From positions 1-6,883 of the forward strand of contig VBPK01000158.1 in assembly GCA_005877225.1 (NCBI GenBank): 6,883 bases of DNA, written 5' to 3'. Each line of letters opens with the position of its first letter. The stretch's first letter is position 1. Positions 5,312 through 6,883 of this stretch are shown piece by piece. This stretch comes from Nitrososphaerota archaeon. Lineage in GTDB: Archaea; Thermoproteota; Nitrososphaeria; Nitrososphaerales; Gagatemarchaeaceae. The position numbers and the translations under genes were made by a program. The notes beneath the pieces were generated by a model. It ran no database searches and was not told the DNA's origin. It saw nothing but the letters and a program-made list of their open reading frames with translations.

Positions 5312-5343
5312 GGCGAAAGCTCGAACGATAGTGGCGAAAGCTC
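5312..5343. repeat. Short direct repeat GGCGAAAGCTC, 21 bp apart
   Basis: The 11-mer occurs at 5312-5322 and 5333-5343, with similar flanks (GAGG/GTGG before, GAA/AAG after). It lies just beyond the 3' end of the exported-protein gene and upstream of the MFS gene. It could be two phased regulator sites about two helical turns apart, or a small tandem duplication. Confidence 0.5.
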
Positions 5344-5364
5344 AAGCGGTTGGCGTCCACAAGT

Positions 5365-6564
5365 CTACCGTGAATACATCACGGAGTTCGTACCAAAAGT
5401 CCAGGGACCACTTCCGCAGGTCCCTCCATTCTCTGCCTCTATCTGCAGGGTGGAGGCGTCCATCAGCTTGAGCAGTATGACTGTGACAGCCGAGGGCGTC
5501 AGGTGGGACGGGCCTGACAAGTATTTCGTTTCATAACAATAGATTTCCCCGTCCGGGGTAATGTCGCTCAAGTTCCTGTTGATAAAACCAGAGGTGGCGG
5601 GGATGAAGGAATACTTGCCAGGGGGCAGGGACCCACCCGTTGTTCCTACCGAGAAGATGCCAAGAGATGGCTTTACGTTGTCAGGGCCCAAGTAGATGTT
5701 GTTCGCTTCCGGTGATGCCCCAGGGGCAGGCGATCCGTGGCCAAACCAGTACCCTTGGGCCGAGCCTTTCACGTCGAGGTAGATGGTCCCACATGATGGC
5801 GGTTCAGTGCGCGTTGTACCATCGAAACTGCTGAAGCGAAGCTGGCTGCGGACTCCCGGGGGGAAGTAATCGAAGGTGCAGGCAGCATAACACCTGTCGT
5901 ATACACTTCGATTCGCTGGGCACAATCGGCTAGGGTCGACGAAGGCGCTTCTGCCCGTCGGCAGCCTGAAGTCTCTGGCACCGATATCCAGTCCGTAGGC
6001 CCCGGCCTTGAGGTCTCCGGTTGTCCCGATCGTCTCCCCCGCCTTCACGCTGATGAAGACGTCTCCTCCGCAGAAGTCCTCGTTAATCTGGGTACTGAAG
6101 TGACAGGTCGGCAGGATCTTCGCGGCGGCGTCGATGAAGGGCCGGTAGCGCAGGCTCCGAACGTGATGAAAGTAGAGGGCGAAATCCGCGCATGAATAGA
6201 AGACAAGAGTGTAGTCGATGTGGTTCGTCTTGCTGCCGAGTGTATTGTAGTGGCGCAACCCAATCGAGGTTAGCACCATGTCTCCGGGCGAGTAGACTGG
6301 AGCCTCCTTGTCGAGAGGATGGGTGGGGTCGATGACGTAGATGTACTGGTGCGGTGCGGGGAAGACGTGGTCTGGAGGGGACATTTGTCCTAGGGGTGTA
6401 AGCACAACGGTGTCGTTGGAGGAGACGGGCAAGACGGAGAATAGAGGTTGATTGGAGCCGCACGGCGGCAACGAATTGCCCCTTGACAGGTAGACGGCCG
6501 ACCCGGCGGCAGCGATGACGAGTACAGCTAGAACTGCAGCAATCAACCGAGACCTGCTGGGCAA
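5365..6564 (-). CDS. Exported two-domain protein with degenerate M23/lipoyl-like fold
   Basis: The 399-residue product begins with a basic tip and one hydrophobic helix (LIAAVLAVLVIAAAGSAVYL, 7-26), a signal peptide or membrane anchor; the rest should lie outside the cell. The N-terminal half (about 35-205) has features recalling LytM/M23 proteins: SPPDHVFPAPHQYIYVIDP (62-80), YFHHV (131-135), then VKAGETIGTTGD (173-184) and YGLDIGA (190-196) where active M23 enzymes have an HxH motif. The usual zinc-ligand set is not apparent, so catalysis is doubtful. The C-terminal half (about 255-399) looks like an all-beta domain with GSAQGYWFG, INRNLSD, EIYCYE and a C-terminal GGTCG. Ten cysteines, spread over both halves, suggest disulfides. 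The start is TTG at 6564, placed by the hydrophobic helix directly after it and a TATA-like element 28 bp upstream. Confidence 0.72.
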   Translation of the reverse strand: MPSRSRLIAAVLAVLVIAAAGSAVYLSRGNSLPPCGSNQPLFSVLPVSSNDTVVLTPLGQMSPPDHVFPAPHQYIYVIDPTHPLDKEAPVYSPGDMVLTSIGLRHYNTLGSKTNHIDYTLVFYSCADFALYFHHVRSLRYRPFIDAAAKILPTCHFSTQINEDFCGGDVFISVKAGETIGTTGDLKAGAYGLDIGARDFRLPTGRSAFVDPSRLCPANRSVYDRCYAACTFDYFPPGVRSQLRFSSFDGTTRTEPPSCGTIYLDVKGSAQGYWFGHGSPAPGASPEANNIYLGPDNVKPSLGIFSVGTTGGSLPPGKYSFIPATSGFINRNLSDITPDGEIYCYETKYLSGPSHLTPSAVTVILLKLMDASTLQIEAENGGTCGSGPWTFGTNSVMYSR

Positions 6565-6587
6565 GTGGCGTCGACTAGTGGAGGGAC

Positions 6588-6596
6588 GATTAATAG
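6588..6596 (-). promoter_or_regulatory. TATA-like element of the exported-protein gene
   Basis: CTATTAATC on the minus strand is centred about 28 bp upstream of the TTG at 6564. That spacing would start transcription at or very near the first codon, a leaderless arrangement, in line with the absence of a ribosome binding site before this gene. Confidence 0.4.
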
Positions 6597-6636
6597 TCTT
6601 GAGTGCTTATGTCGTCGTGTTAGGGTTCATTCGCGC

Positions 6637-6649
6637 CTCCGCGGCGGAG
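6637..6649. repeat. GC-rich palindrome in the divergent intergenic region
   Basis: CTCCGC-G-GCGGAG is a perfect 6-bp inverted repeat around one central base, between the exported-protein and AbrB genes. No T-run follows. It is a possible operator, but short GC-rich palindromes arise readily by chance. Confidence 0.3.
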
Positions 6650-6740
6650 CTCTGATTGGGGTCGCTTAGCCGACAGCGTTATCCAGCGCCCCAAAACCCG
6701 GGGGTCTCGGATGAAGGCCTGACTCGACCGCAGAAACCCA

Positions 6741-6749
6741 TTTATAGTA
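6741..6749 (+). promoter_or_regulatory. TATA box of the AbrB-type gene
   Basis: TTTATAGTA is a strong archaeal box A, the best promoter match in the window. Its centre is about 34 bp before the ATG at 6779, so transcription should begin near 6770 with a leader of roughly 5-10 nt. Confidence 0.6.
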
Positions 6750-6754
6750 AGAAA

Positions 6755-6776
6755 GTAGGTTATTCCTACCGATAGG
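6755..6776. promoter_or_regulatory. Candidate operator: three alternating TAGG half-sites
   Basis: GTAGG-TTATT-CCTAC (6755-6769) is a perfect inverted repeat, and a third half-site, TAGG (6773-6776), follows in the opposite orientation to the second. The cluster covers the predicted transcription start and ends 2 nt before the ATG. AbrB/MazE-type proteins commonly bind inverted sites at their own promoters, so autorepression is the obvious inference. Confidence 0.45.
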
Positions 6777-6778
6777 AC

Positions 6779-6883
6779 ATGGCACAGGAACCGGAAGTGG
6801 CTACGGTCAGCGAGAAGGGGCAGATAGTCATACCTCAGTCCCTGAGGAAGGAGCTGGGAATCAAACCGAGAATGAAGTTTGTA
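6779..6883 (+). CDS. AbrB/MazE/SpoVT-type swapped-hairpin DNA-binding protein (partial)
   Basis: The first 35 residues are present and the gene runs off the right edge. After a short acidic lead (MAQEPEVA) comes the diagnostic pattern TVSEKGQIVIPQSLRKELGI followed by KPRMKFV, which matches the SpoVT-AbrB domain: a T.s.KGQ..IP..lR..lgi signature followed by the second beta strand with a basic/hydrophobic alternation. Two such subunits interleave to form one DNA-binding barrel. In archaea these short proteins are usually antitoxins paired with a PIN-domain (VapC) or related toxin encoded just downstream, or stand-alone regulators; which applies cannot be seen here. It has its own strong TATA box and a candidate self-operator. 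The ATG is fixed by the promoter spacing and the family's usual short N-terminus. Confidence 0.85.
   Translation, partial: MAQEPEVATVSEKGQIVIPQSLRKELGIKPRMKFV

Noticed and set aside
6083..6463. Minus-strand Arg/His/Pro-rich frame in the exported-protein gene
   Set aside because: It is an alternate-frame shadow of the gene with the signal sequence and cysteine pattern.
6637..6705. Terminator or structured RNA in the GC-rich spacer (palindrome plus CCCC..CCGGGGG)
   Set aside because: No T-run and only short stems; no tRNA-like arms or TPsiC motif, so only the palindrome is listed at low confidence.

Overview
This window looks archaeal. Starts fit TATA-like elements about 24-30 bp upstream with little or no leader (near 656, 6564 and 6779), other starts have weak GGAG/GAGG-type ribosome sites, several genes begin with TTG or GTG, and an AbrB-type regulator lies at the right edge. 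Moderate GC with G/C-ended codons would suit a Thermoproteota/Nitrososphaeria-like or related lineage, but no ribosomal or core gene is present, so the lineage is a guess.

Layout. (1) 1-656, minus strand: a two-gene unit of a DUF1294 small membrane protein followed, after 6 nt, by an unrecognised membrane protein running off the left edge. (2) 714-1047: a poorly explained gap with two adjacent hairpins, a weak plus-strand ORF ending 2 nt before the next gene, and a possible minus-strand gene remnant. (3) 1048-about 3600, plus strand: a GHKL (Hsp90/MORC/MutL-like) ATPase whose end overlaps by 16 bp a second gene of unknown function. That second gene seems to change frame near 3031-3073. Downstream the convincing reading is frame 1, which holds a 60-bp tandem repeat encoding a 20-residue unit. 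(4) 3391-3714, minus strand: a heptad-rich coiled-coil protein, antisense to the tail of the frame-1 ORF. (5) 3715-4012: no convincing gene; a hairpin and a plus-strand TATA element with a possible 10-codon ORF. (6) 4013-5209, minus: an MFS exporter resembling the fosmidomycin-resistance (Fsr) branch. (7) 5365-6564, minus: an exported, cysteine-rich two-part protein whose N-terminal half resembles a degenerate M23/lipoyl-like beta fold. (8) 6565-6778 intergenic, then 6779 to the edge: an AbrB/MazE-type protein with a clear TATA box and three alternating TAGG half-sites around the predicted transcription start.

How they work together. The only strong functional coupling is the GHKL ATPase with its overlapping partner. 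It has the look of an accessory, possibly defence or DNA-maintenance, module, but the partner is unrecognised and seemingly frameshifted, so function remains open. The MFS exporter, exported protein and AbrB gene each appear to have their own promoter and show no obvious link to the ATPase pair.
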